A stretch of 64,000 bases of DNA from Numida meleagris (taxonomy: Eukaryota; Chordata; Aves; Galliformes; Numididae). The stretch is from NCBI RefSeq assembly GCF_002078875.1, contig NC_034409.1, positions 62,720,703 to 62,784,702 on the forward strand, read 5' to 3'. Positions 1-11,191 of the stretch are shown here, one piece after another; the stretch's first letter is position 1, and every line of letters begins with the position of its first letter. The notes beneath the pieces are model-generated. The model worked only from the letters and a program-made list of their open reading frames with translations, was not told where the DNA came from and did not search any database. A program made the translations under genes and the position numbers.

Positions 1-2722
1 GAATTTTCTAGGATAAACTACACCTGAAAATAAGGCAACTAAACTAGCTAGAGTCTCTAAGACAGAGAAATTTGCCTCGTGTCATGAAGTACAGAGGGCA
101 TTATGCCATTCTGGGTAAACAGTCAGCATTTTGCATTTTCTCATTTAATTAACTAAAAACAACCACAAATGAAAAGCCATAGAACAACTTAAGCACATAT
201 GCAAACATCAATAAAAAGCAAACTACCTGCGAGTAAAACACATGTCTCATCACAATACCACAACTGTAGAGGAACAATGACAAACAGGCACAATGACACA
301 CCCATACACAAGGAATCCACAGGGTATTCACACTAGGAATTCTTCACAGGATGATTCTCTTGAAAGACATTACACTGAACAACACCATAGAAATTTGCTG
401 CTGATCACAAAGAACTGCCTATGCAGAGCAAACCACCTGGGAAGCAAGCTCACTACAATTACTGAAAAAGCAGCACAGGCAAAATTTCGGTTTAGAGAAG
501 GGGTTCACATAAAAGTTATGCACCTTATAGGAAGTAAACTTTTACCCATAATAAGTAGCTTGCAATTTAAAACACATAACATTCCCACCCCAAATCAGAA
601 CAAACCCGGTTTTGTCAGTCCCAAAGTTCAGTTACATTTCTTTTGACAGCAACACATTCCAGTGTTTGCATCTATGTTTCACAACCTTGGACAGGATGCA
701 ATAAAATTGGGGAAGTGGAGTTCTCTGATTTGTTGCCTCTAAACAAATCCGTTCTCAAAAACTGTTCTTTTAGAAAACAGGCAGATGCTGAGCCAAAGAA
801 ATTCTTAATATAAGCCCAGCAACAGCAAACAGGAGAAAATGAGATGCTACTGCCATAACTTTGGCAAAACTGGTGATGTATTTTGAGTATTAGGATTCCA
901 GCCATCTGCCACTGTCACCTATGCCCACAAAGCTTAATGATGATATCTTTTTCTGCTAAAGCCATTTTAAATGAAAGTAGCTCAGCGTAGAAAAAAACAA
1001 AACAAAACCCACCACCATCAAGGCATATCAAGTCTGAAAAATAGGCATGGACCTTATTGAAGGCCTGCTTCCTCCTGAAGGAGCATACAAGGCAGAACAG
1101 TAACTCCGTAACTCTTATCTGAACCCCTGTATTGCACATCTGTCCTCTGCTAACCACAGGTACCTCGTTCCTCTGCATCTCTTGGAAAACGCAGAATTTT
1201 TCATGAGACACCTCGAGGGCATGCAAGAAAGATGAAAGGGGAAGAGAAAAAAGGGAATAAAATAAAAAGAAAATAATCTTCCTCTCAGAAGAGATCTGCA
1301 TCAACTAGGAAGAGAAACTGAAAGAGAGGTCAGTAAATGCAGAAAAATTCTTATTTTTTATCAATTCCTTCCACCGGCCTTATACATACATAGAAATGCA
1401 AGACTGGATGAAAGGTTTGAGACAGGAGGTACAGACCACTGTGTCTGGGACACTTCCCTCTGAGATAATCTCTTCCTGAGATTTTTAATATGTGGACCAG
1501 GCTCCATTGAGAAAGGACAGGAAGAATCCATTTTTCATTCTTTAGTACCACGAGGGCCAATGGAATCTCTACTTATTCCCTATACCTTGCAAAGTCTGTC
1601 TTGCAGAGCTTAGAAGCTGATAAGAATGAAAGAAGCAGAGCATATCCTTACATTTTTCACCAGCAGTGGAACAGTGCCATCCTAAAATTGAAATAAGCAA
1701 CTTAAAAGCATCTAACTTTGACACTTGGTTCTCACCACATTTTTTAAACACCGCTGATAAACTAGAAGTATTTTTCTCTCTGGAATTTACAAAAGCGCAC
1801 TGGTACGTCCTGTGTTCTGTTCCATAACTTCATTAAAGTAACACTTAAAGTGAAACTATTTTAGATGCTGATATGTCTTAGACCATCATGCTACTGCATT
1901 AGGTAGCACTATGGGAAGTTCGCTCAGGAACAAGAAGTTTCTCAGAAGAAGCAGAGTTCACACCAGACCACACTGGAATGAAAACACCATGCTAAGGTTA
2001 ACCACTACCTACTGAGATTTCAAAAGGGATCACTATGTATGTTGTCTTTACATTTGTTTCCTTTACAGCAAACACAAATAAATACTCATCAGCTACCAAG
2101 AAGTCCTCAAAGAAAACAAGGTCAAAGTAGGAGAGACAACTGATGGCTCATCTGTCCTTCAAGAATAAGAAGGTACTAATACTCTTTGCCTAGGAAAAAT
2201 ATATAAACCTGCATGAGTCACAAACTGCTTACCTTTCAGTTGACAATCTGCCTTGATTGTGCTCTTGAGGCATAAAAGAGTACACTCCTGCCTGTAGTTT
2301 ACTTGGAATTCTACCACACCAATCTATCAAAAAGGCTGGTAAAACAAAGTCCTACGATCGGACCCTCACAGCAGGTGAGGACTACCTTTTTGCAATAACA
2401 TTAGAGTTGGTGAAATTTACTCTTCTGACATTAAATTGTTCTTTTCTGTAGATTATTGGCACGTTCATAACAGGGACAAGATTCACTATTCAGACCGTGA
2501 TATTCAGTTGTAAAATAACCTAACACTGAGATAACAGATCCTTATAACAGCATATATAACAGTAGAAAGAAGTTTGTAATTGTGAAGTAAGTGAAACAAA
2601 CCCTTGGTCAGCTTCCAGGAAAGCCTGTTCCACAGAAGAAACAGTAACAACGACAAAAAGAATCACCTAAATTCCCGCCATGGGTCTGAATCTCTGATCT
2701 GCATGATGCAAGATCTGCCTAC
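1..2722 (-). other. MICAL3: MICAL3 intron after W17 (continues off the left edge)
   Basis: AT-rich intronic sequence. I searched the minus strand for the expected next exon coding the start of the bMERB coiled coil and found none. Short ORFs here have no supporting features. Confidence 0.8.
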
Positions 2723-2817
2723 CTCTCGCTTGGATTTCTGGGAGGAGCGTTCCAGAACATCATCACTGGAGAGGTCAGAGTCCTCTGAAAAACTCAGGTG
2801 TCGACGGAGCTGCAAAT
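2723..2817 (-). CDS. MICAL3: MICAL3 exon W17: segment before the bMERB coiled coil
   Basis: The 95-base exon takes two bases to finish an Asp codon and encodes LQLRRHLSFSEDSDLSSDDV followed by LERSSQKSKRE, ending at phase 0. Acceptor is ttctcag, donor GAG/gtaggc. It matches the human MICAL3 segment lying directly before the C-terminal coiled coil that binds Rab GTPases. The RRHLSFSED stretch is a likely basophilic-kinase site, which is inference. The next exon, expected to begin with PRTYTEEEL-like sequence, was not found in bases 1-2722. Confidence 0.94.
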
Positions 2818-3693
2818 CTGAGAAGACATGAATAAGAAGGGGATGTCAGAAAAACGGCAGCTACAGGAGCGCATTTCCCTCTGTAAACACTTCAGATCTC
2901 AGTTGGTAAGCTGCTTGAACTTCAAAATTACAGTTGTTTATGTCAGTCTTAGCTGCTCTGCCTGGGATTACATAGTCAACACAGAAGCACTGTTCCACAA
3001 AATGGTGGTCACTAGTTAAAAGCTTCAGCATGCATCACTTTCTGCAAACAATACTAAAAGTTGTGGTCATGATTTTCCCCATTCTGCTGCACCAACGCTC
3101 TGAAGAAACATACAGCACTTGGATGACAGTAGCAGGCACCATTTCAGCTATTTGTACAAGGCCAAAGAAATGTAACATGTTTGCTTTTGATCATGTTTAT
3201 GGCTAACTTACTTACTGTATCACAACTTGCCATTAAACATTCCTGTCTGTACCTGATGGCATGTGAGAGATTTGCATGAGGCTGCAGAATCCACATGTTT
3301 AGATGAGCAAACAGTTGTCAGATCACTGAGAACACAGGACTGACTGCATCTCTGCAGTCTTCTGTATCCACAGAGCCAGGTTAAAAGAAACAGAACATCC
3401 AAGGAAAAGATGAGGATCCGATATAAAACAAAGACGTAACATCACAAACACCTGACTCCAGTAAATAGAGCCTATTTCTCAAATCAGCATAAAGCAGAAC
3501 CTGGATGCACCTTGTACATATCAAGAGTGAAGTTTCTATTTAAGGATTCTTTTAATTCTGTAAATATGCAGACACATGATTCCAGTTGCTGCTACTTATC
3601 CTGATCTGTACCTTTGATAACGAGGCACAACACAATATCATGATGACAAATTTACTTTCAAGGATATGCAGCTGTATCACGGATCTATTATAC
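2818..3693 (-). other. MICAL3: MICAL3 intron between W16 and W17
   Basis: An 876-base intron with donor gtataa and acceptor ttctcag. I see nothing else in it. Confidence 0.9.
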
Positions 3694-5551
3694 CTGCAGC
3701 TGTAATCAATGGAGATGCTTTGTGCTTGCCAGAATCCACAGTAGCACCACTTGAAGGAGTACTTGGGCAGGATTTGTCATCAGCTTTTTTCTTCTTGTCT
3801 TTCTTATACCCAGAAAAAACAGACTTCCATAATGACCTAGACTTTGTTGCTTCCTCTGTCCCACCACTAGATTTGTCAGAAAGCCTGCTGTCATTTTTGG
3901 ATTTCTTCTCCTTCTTGTTCTTACGAGGGGAGAAAAGAGAAGTTCTTTTCTTACTCTTCCCACTGGAGCCCTCTGAAGAGGTGACAGACCCTTCAGGTCC
4001 AGCCACATCAGCAGCAGGAGTGGAGAACTTCTCACTAGCAGCATCATGCTTTAGTGTGGACCCCTCTGCTATTTTCAAAGCCAAGTGCTTTGGAGAGTCA
4101 TAAAACAACTCTTTGGTCTTCAAAGGCATAGAAGATGCCTTTCGTGCCCTTGTGGCTCCAGCAGCTGCAGCCATCTCCATATCTTTCATCTTACATAACT
4201 GTTTAGCCATGGCATCACGTAGTGCTTGGCTCTTGACAGACTTCTCCCTGGCTCTCATCCTTTCTTCAGCAAGTTCCTTGGCCTCTGCAGAAATTTCTGG
4301 CAACGCTCTCTTCTTCTGGTTAACTCCTCCCTCCATAGAGGGTGGACCACCATTTTCTTTGACCAAGGGCAAAACAAGTGGTTTCTCTGGCTGTGGCCTA
4401 CTGGTAGGAGGTGTGAAGAATTTCTCATGAAGGCTTGTGTCCTCTGTCCTGTCATCATATGTGTCCTCTACATCATCAGCAAATGGAATCTCATCCACAC
4501 TCTCTGCAAAAGACTTTCGCACATCATCTTTTTTGGCCTGCGTTGATTCTTTGACAGCAGAGGTTGGCTCATGGCGTGGGGGAACGGGAGGTGTTGATGC
4601 TGGTGTTGGAGGTGACCTGGATTCAACCTCATTCTGCCAAAGTGCTTGATACCTCTTTCTACGCAAAGTAGCTGGTTCTTCATCTTGAGGAGGTGGTGGG
4701 GGGGGACTTGATGGAGGTGTAAGCATGGTAGAATCAGAAGTGTTGAAGCTCTGGCTAGCCAAAGTTCTCATGTTAGATGAGCTCTCCTGAAGGCCAAGAC
4801 CAGAACTGCTGGATACATCTCTCTTATCTTCATGGGAACTCCTCAGTTCTTTTTCTGATGGAGATTTTGGAGTGAGCAGAGAAATTTGTTCATTTTCTAA
4901 CTTTGACAGTCCCTGCCTTCTTGGGGCAGGCTGTGGCTTCACAAGATGCATCCTTTCATCTCCTGTAACACTCTCACTATTAAAAGTCTTCAGAGGAGTC
5001 CTCTCAAGGGCAGATACAGGAAAGGTTGACTCTGAGCGTTTGTTTCTGTCTACTGGGGTGAGTCCTAAGCTCCTCCGAATTTCAGCACTCTTCATCCAGA
5101 ACTCTTCTACGAGGTTACTACGTTTCAGAGCTTCTTCTGCAGTGGTAGGGCTCCCCAGTTTCTCCACCTCACTATCCTGGTTCCTAAGGACCAGTTTAGC
5201 TAGAGGAGTAGACGTTAAGGCTGGGACAGGCTGGAAACATACTGGAGGCTCCACTGGGGATGGAATGGATGTTTCAGCAGAAGGCAAAGGCTGGGAACAG
5301 ATAGGCTTCTGAGAAGATGTTGGAGACGAAGCCAATTTTGGTGCTGCTGGCTGAGATTCTGCTGGAGATGCAGGTACAATAGTTTCTGGTGATGCAACAG
5401 GCTGAGATAACACTGGAGAGAGTGGCACAGAAGGGCTTTTAGCTTTTCTGTCTTTGGGAATTTCATCCTTTGGTCCTTCCTCAAGAAGGAAAGGCTCAGG
5501 GAAAAAGCGTGTCTCTGGAGATTTTATTGCAGCCAGGGGATCTTTTACATC
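3694..5551 (-). CDS. MICAL3: MICAL3 exon W16: very large Pro/Ser/Lys-rich exon
   Basis: A single open frame of 619 codons plus one base runs from acceptor ttattag to donor GCAG/gtataa. In order it holds degenerate SQP/FQP repeats (residues about 49-108), EEFWMKSAEIRRSLGLTP (about 149-166), SSSSGLGL and SQSFNTSDS, a poly-Pro stretch with TPPSSPPPPPP (about 278-288), PPVPPRHEP (SH3-ligand-like), acidic EIPFADDVEDTYDD (about 354-367), a Lys/Glu helix KELAEERMRAREKSVKSQAL (about 425-444), basic KSKKRTSLFSPRKNKKEKK (about 532-550) and LWKSVFSGYKKDKKKK (about 574-589). All of these have counterparts in human MICAL3. Most of the exon should be disordered; the middle of MICAL3 is where partners such as ELKS-type scaffolds are thought to bind. 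No stop interrupts the frame. Confidence 0.96.
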
Positions 5552-7040
5552 CTAATAAATAAAAAAAAAAATACAATAAAATATTAGTAGTTATGGTCAC
5601 ATTAGAATGCTGTTCCATTTTTGCTGCTAAATCTCCCAAGTATTAAAATATGGAAAAAAACCACAAATCGCATCTCACTCCCAGGCCTTGTATGTCACTT
5701 GGGATTCTTTCTTGGGTGCGGAAGTCCAATTGTATAAAACTATCCTTTGTAAACAACAATAAGGCACATTTAACTTTTGGAACAAAAAGCATGCTGAATT
5801 CCAGAAATCCATGTCTATCTTTTCCCGCTTTCCCCTTCACTATCCAACTCTGTACATATTAGTAGTCCCTCATCTCAGACACATTTCATTCAAGTCTCTC
5901 AAGCTCTCATCAACACAGCATTTTCTGCTGGCTTGCATCTACTGCAGCTGCAACATTTTTTTTTTTTAAAGCAAGGGGTGCTTTAAGAGTAAAATAGGCA
6001 AACTGTCACATTACTCAGAAGTACAATTCTTTGTTCTAATATCTAACCTTTTGGCAGGGGACTCCTCTTACTGAGTTCTGATACTATATTTCCAATGGTA
6101 TCTTTTGCACCAGCTTTCTTTTGAATGCAGAAAGTTTACTTCAACCATTGCATTACCACTAGAGCATGAACTTCTCTGTCTGTGTGCTCCTATGACATAT
6201 TAAACACTCAGGTCTTTAATAATGCATTCAGGCATTATCCTGATGCAAAGTATAACTTTGTCTAACAGAACCACTGGATGGGCCTGAAAAAATAATCACA
6301 CTCCATTTTAATAGATAATTTTGTCAACAATTGCTGTCAGCAAACTAGCCTTACCCCATCATCTGTCCATTGTGCAAGTAAAACGGTTTATAACAAAACT
6401 CTCTAGGAAAGTCAAATCATTAAGCAATTCTTCAGAAACACTGGAGATAAATGTTTGAAATAAACATCGTAAGAGTCATGGACTTTCTGTTCTTGCATCC
6501 TATTAGCTGGAAACACCACAGTAAGCTTGCATGCCGACTTCAGGGCCAATACTACAACATTAAATAACTCAGCTTCCTTAAACTGAACTATGTTGTTACT
6601 CTGGAAAAAATAAGCACTGTCTTGGTTACTACAGAGTAAGTCATACAAATAAAATTTGTACATATCTGATTCTGGTACAGGAAAGATACCCAAACCAGGA
6701 CAAACAACAATCAGCTCTATGATGACTCCCATTATGCACTATATGCAATATATTTCTTTTTAACTGTGCACTGAAATGAAAATATCCTCTTTAATTCTTT
6801 TTGCATTTTGTGATGGGAACTTGGGTGACTGTGACAGAGCCACTACACTCTGAAAGTAGGAAAGAAAGACAGCACATTATTTTTAAAGTCTATATAAAGT
6901 CAAATTTCAAGAACAACACCAATTATAGAAACAGGAAAGCGGAAAAGAACATGGCTGTCAGTTCTCAATAGTTTATCCAACAAACTGCTCTATTGAACTT
7001 CAGGTTCTAAGTAGAAAACTTGGAAGATTCTTTTTCTTAC
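5552..7040 (-). other. MICAL3: MICAL3 intron between W15 and W16
   Basis: A 1.5-kb intron, donor gtaaga, with a T-rich acceptor tract just before W16. No repeat or extra exon was recognised. Confidence 0.88.
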
Positions 7041-7132
7041 CTCTGCTTGTTCTGCTTTGAGACTATCAGCTGGAGACAGAGGAAGAACAATGTCATTAGT
7101 TGACTGGTTAGGAGCAGATGGCTTGCATGGAT
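7041..7132 (-). CDS. MICAL3: MICAL3 exon W15: short linker exon
   Basis: This 92-base exon takes two bases to finish Asp and encodes PCKPSAPNQSTNDIVLPLSP followed by ADSLKAEQAE, ending at phase 0. Acceptor ctctgtag and donor GAG/gtaaga are both good. Its sequence is poorly conserved compared with the human linker I recall, but phase fits exactly between W14 and W16, and the composition is that of a disordered region. Confidence 0.82.
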
Positions 7133-7529
7133 CTACAGAGAGCAAAAATACATTTAAGAAAACAGATGAGACTTCTATATTCTGAATTTTTAATGTTATA
7201 TGCAGCAAGCAGTGACAAATTCCTCAGTGTCTTACAAATTCTAGATCAGACTTCTGGAACCTCATCAAAATTTTGTAAATGTTCAAAGCAGCACAAAGTT
7301 TTTATATAAAAGCTTCTACAAGAAGAAGCAGTTAGGTGGCGTCTCACTCTTTCTGAAGCTGTAATCAGTGAACTCATAACATTCTTCACATAATGTTAAT
7401 GCAGGCACATCCCCTGCCACTGAGAGTAGTGAGCTGGATCAAACCCAAGAGATGTAAAATATTAATTTAATGTACAGACTACCCAGAAGGCAATTACAAT
7501 TATTCAAACACTGGTGGGTAAGCTATTAC
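7133..7529 (-). other. MICAL3: MICAL3 intron between W14 and W15
   Basis: A 397-base intron with donor gtaata and acceptor ctctgtag. Nothing else is seen. Confidence 0.88.
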
Positions 7530-7652
7530 CTTCTGTCACACTGCAAGAAGCATCTTCTGCTCCTTCTTCATCTTCAGAAACTTTTAGTCCTGGCTCTTCT
7601 ACGTTACCTCGATGTAAGCGAAACTCAGCTTCTGCATCAGATGGGATGTCAT
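7530..7652 (-). CDS. MICAL3: MICAL3 exon W14: linker with KVSEDEE motif
   Basis: The exon is 123 bases, starts with two bases finishing Asp and ends with one base of another Asp. It encodes IPSDAEAEFRLHRGNVEEPG followed by LKVSEDEEGAEDAS and CSVTE. The PSDAE and VSEDEE segments align with the corresponding human linker. Ser next to acidic residues (SEDEE) is a typical CK2-type site, which is inference only. Acceptor is gaccag, donor AAG/gtaata. Confidence 0.88.
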
Positions 7653-8283
7653 CTGGTCATTAATAACACAGGTTGGGCAGGAAGGGAAAAGAAAAAAAGA
7701 AACCTTGGCTACAAGTCCATCAGGACATCTGTTTATTATTTTCAAAATCTTCCATGATACTTCCTTTCTGTTCACATGGTGCTAATCACTTTCATAACAC
7801 AAATGCCTAAATGTTTTACTTTCTTTCCTAGTGCTGTAACAGTCATTTAAGTAGTATGTGATAGATCATTTCTAGAAAGAACCAAAGAGGTAGTTGATGT
7901 TATAGCTTCTCAGTTTTCTAAAAACTTCTCAATGTTTTCTGGCATATGGAGCTCTTTCTGTACTAGCAGGAGAAGATTTTTTGCACAATACAGTAACCTC
8001 TTCACAGATTTACTTCTATTTTTGTTATTTATACTGAGTATGGACACAAGACAGAGTCCTCTAAATAGCAGATGGTGAAAGAAGGCAAGAAATTTATTCT
8101 ACAAGCCATAGAACACAGGTTCTTACGTTTCTTTTTGTCCCTCAAGCCCGGCTCCCTCTAGACTATTTGAAAGAAACTCCTACTAAAAACATGATTAGGC
8201 TTAGGTACTCTCATACAAAGTGTTTTCTACCAATACAATTCTGTTGACATAAGAGGCTCACAAGATGCATGGAGGCACCCTAC
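7653..8283 (-). other. MICAL3: MICAL3 intron between W13 and W14
   Basis: A 631-base intron with donor gtaggg. Nothing else is seen. Confidence 0.88.
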
Positions 8284-8388
8284 CGTCATCCAGCTCTGCA
8301 CCCGTGTCTCCCTCTTCACCCGCCTGCCCTTCTGTGTCTGCAGGCTCTGTGCCCAGCTCATCCTCCACACCATTATCTTCACACGAAG
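8284..8388 (-). CDS. MICAL3: MICAL3 exon W13: acidic linker
   Basis: This 105-base exon continues the acidic linker with SCEDNGVEDELGTEPADTEG and GDTGAELDD. It starts with two bases of a split Ala codon and ends with one base of Asp. Acceptor ttctag, donor ACG/gtaggg. Human MICAL3 has a similar acidic stretch ending GDTGAELDDD, which supports both the frame and the splice sites. No domain is present. Confidence 0.9.
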
Positions 8389-8995
8389 CTAGAATATATT
8401 CCAAAATTTAGAGGAAAGAAAAACATCTATACAGTGAAAAGGGCATACTTTAAACTGTAATCATAGTGCATGTATTTATTTATTACTGCCAGAACAAGAA
8501 ATTCTGAAGTGTGTCAGCTAGAAAGACATAATATGAAATGATACTTCCAAACTCCAAGAAAGAAAGGAGTGCCTGCCCCTTGGGATTCTGTAAGGCAGTT
8601 GCAGTGAAAGCTGCCAGAACTTTTCTGAGAAGGCCTTCTGTAAAATCCAACAAGAAGGGGACCGGGAGGCCACCAAACCAGAATGAAGTTTACTGGTTTT
8701 CCAGTAAATCACTATCACTTCACAGCGCGTGTGTATTAGGTGAAAACTGAAATCTCACAATGTACCGCAACTACTCATCAGGAAATTGAAACAGACTTTT
8801 GAAGATTTAAGCCAGACATGAGTAGCCTAGCACTAGGACTGAACATTATTACATTTGGAAACTGTTGAACTCTGGGCAGCTATGGTTCTCTTTGGCATTT
8901 GACACTGGCAATTGTAACAGGATTTAGTCACAGGAAGAGAAGACCAAGCTATGAGGTCTATTTCATTAATAATTGATACCTGAATAACTTAAAAA

Positions 8996-9054
8996 AAACA
9001 ACAACACAACACAAAAAAAGACCCAACAACAACAAAAAACAACCCACAACACTC
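8996..9054. repeat. A/AAC-rich low-complexity stretch
   Basis: Repeated aac and aaaaac units within the W12-W13 intron. A similar stretch with aacaacaaacaacaaccc lies at about 37,009-37,038 in the large intron. Confidence 0.85.
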
Positions 9055-11170
9055 CAACCCATCTCTAATGCTATGGATGTTTTACTAGGATTTTTTTCAT
9101 TAAGCATTTCCATAGAATGCTATAATTTCAAACATAATTTAAATATAAGGAAGCACTTCCAGATTTTTCACAGTAGAGTCAATGAACTACATTTTTAGAT
9201 TTGTGCAGCAGGTCATTTAGCTCTGTTATATATCCACCTATTGCAAATGCATTATACAGTCAGCATGTGTCATCATGCACAGTGTTTGCTAACTACACAC
9301 GAAGAACCCAGTCCTACAATGATGATTACCTTCTCAGTCACTCTTTTACAGTAAACTACGCATTGCAAGCCTCTGGACCTGCATGCATACAGTGTCACAC
9401 TGTCCTTTCTAGGAGAGCTTGTGGCAGTTTCCCATGGTACAGCTGGAGGCTGTTTCCAGTAGGAGTCTGGATGCATTCCCCCAGTTCTGGATGATAAAGA
9501 ATTTCAGCCCACTGAGAGCAGATCACACTGTGCCATCTTTCTTCAGAGTCAGATAGAGGACACTGATCTTTTTATTTACCACTGATGATGGGGCATTTGG
9601 GACCACAGATATGTTAGCACTACTAATTACAACAATCTTGAAAATAAACCAACCCTCCCTAAAACTGAGGTCTTACAGTCTCTCTTCTTTCTCTCAGTTT
9701 TTTGTTTATCTCAAAACATAGCCTTCAGTGGAGGGTTTGTCTTCCTCATTCAACCTAAGAGTACCTTATCTATGCTCTTCCCCCCTGTAGTATTAAGACA
9801 GACAAACATGTGTTAATTTATTTTCCGTCAACTACTGTGAAAAGGCAATTGTGCTTACTTGTGATAAAACAATGGCCTATTCCCTTACCTCAGAGGCTTA
9901 TAAAATCCAGAATCTTACAGAATTAGAGTGTAGCAGACTGAGTCACATATCACAGGCTGGACTTCTCAGAGTGGCATACATAAATGTACTGAACAAAACG
10001 CTCTGCATCTGATTGCTGATGAAGTGTGCGCTAGCCTACGTTATTTGAGGAATAATAATGTCATGGGATGGTTTTACGATAACAGCAAATGTGACTAATC
10101 TTAATCAAAACCTGTAGAAATGCAACCTGGTGTTAGGAATGTCTTATTCCACTATGTACACGTGTATTTTCAGATCCAGAAACCACGAGGGGACACAATA
10201 CACACAGGGAGTGTTGGAGGCAGAGGAGAAAATCAGCTCTTAAATAGGTTGGTATACAAACCTCAAGCGAAGATTATGGATGCACAGACAAGAAACGACT
10301 TGGTGCAAGGGGGATCCCATTTTGAGGGACACGGAGAGCTTGCAGGTGGTTGGTTATATTATACATATACTGTGCATATACGTATACGCAGTTAGGATAA
10401 GAAGCAAGAGGCCAAAAGCTGTCACACAACTCAGAAGCTACGCACTATGGCAGCCAGAAACTGGGATCAGCACTTTGCTTGTACCAGCTAGCAGCCAGGA
10501 GCAGGCTGCACGATGTGCAGCTATCTTGTAAACCACTGCTCTCTTGCCAAAGCAGCAACCGAAGCAAAGTTGTATAGATGAGCTAGCTATTCTGATATGC
10601 CAAAGCAACTTAGCTGTAGATCTACTATATATCCATAACTACTTCTGTTCCACTCATTTAGATACTTGCACTGCTTACACAAATCTACTCTTAACTCTAG
10701 TCCCAGAGTCATTAGTTTTGTAATAGAGCTTAGATGTCTGCACAATGAAAGCAACTGAGCTCTACCTACCATCCTTCAGCTTTACTAATGCTTTCCTAAA
10801 TACATGGATCCCCAAGCCAAAGCCAACAGCCATCATTATTCTTAAAGATCCCACCTTCAACCTTAATCTTCTTTCCTGTCTTCTTCATCGGACAGCTATT
10901 TTGCACTTGCTATAGGTAACTGCTATTGCTTTCAGCACCCCATCTCTTAATCTTTCAACAGCAAGAAAGCCCCATGTTCTTTTAGTCAAGGAGCTGGGGG
11001 AATAACAACTGGTCTACTTTTCAGTTTACAAAGAGAATCAAAACGCTTAACTAGATTCCTCCTTTGTTACACCAAAGATAACCTCTCTGTTTGGCCTCCC
11101 TTCAGAAGGGTTACAACAAACATCGAGTTCATGCAAGAACGGGCTGTCTGAGCAAGGTGTACATGCACAC

Positions 11171-11191
11171 TCCCCTCCCTCCCTCCCTCCC
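11171..11191. repeat. (CCCT)n microsatellite
   Basis: About five tandem CCCT units in the intron between W12 and W13. Confidence 0.9.

Noticed and set aside
293..646. Plus-strand frame of 117 codons near the left edge
   Set aside because: No homology, low-complexity composition and no splice context; it lies inside the MICAL3 intron on the opposite strand.
3666..5312. Plus-strand open frames of 105-146 codons opposite exon W16 (3666-4103, 4113-4430, 4872-5312)
   Set aside because: They are antisense shadows of a long, compositionally biased coding exon. They have no recognisable domain and no support as genes.
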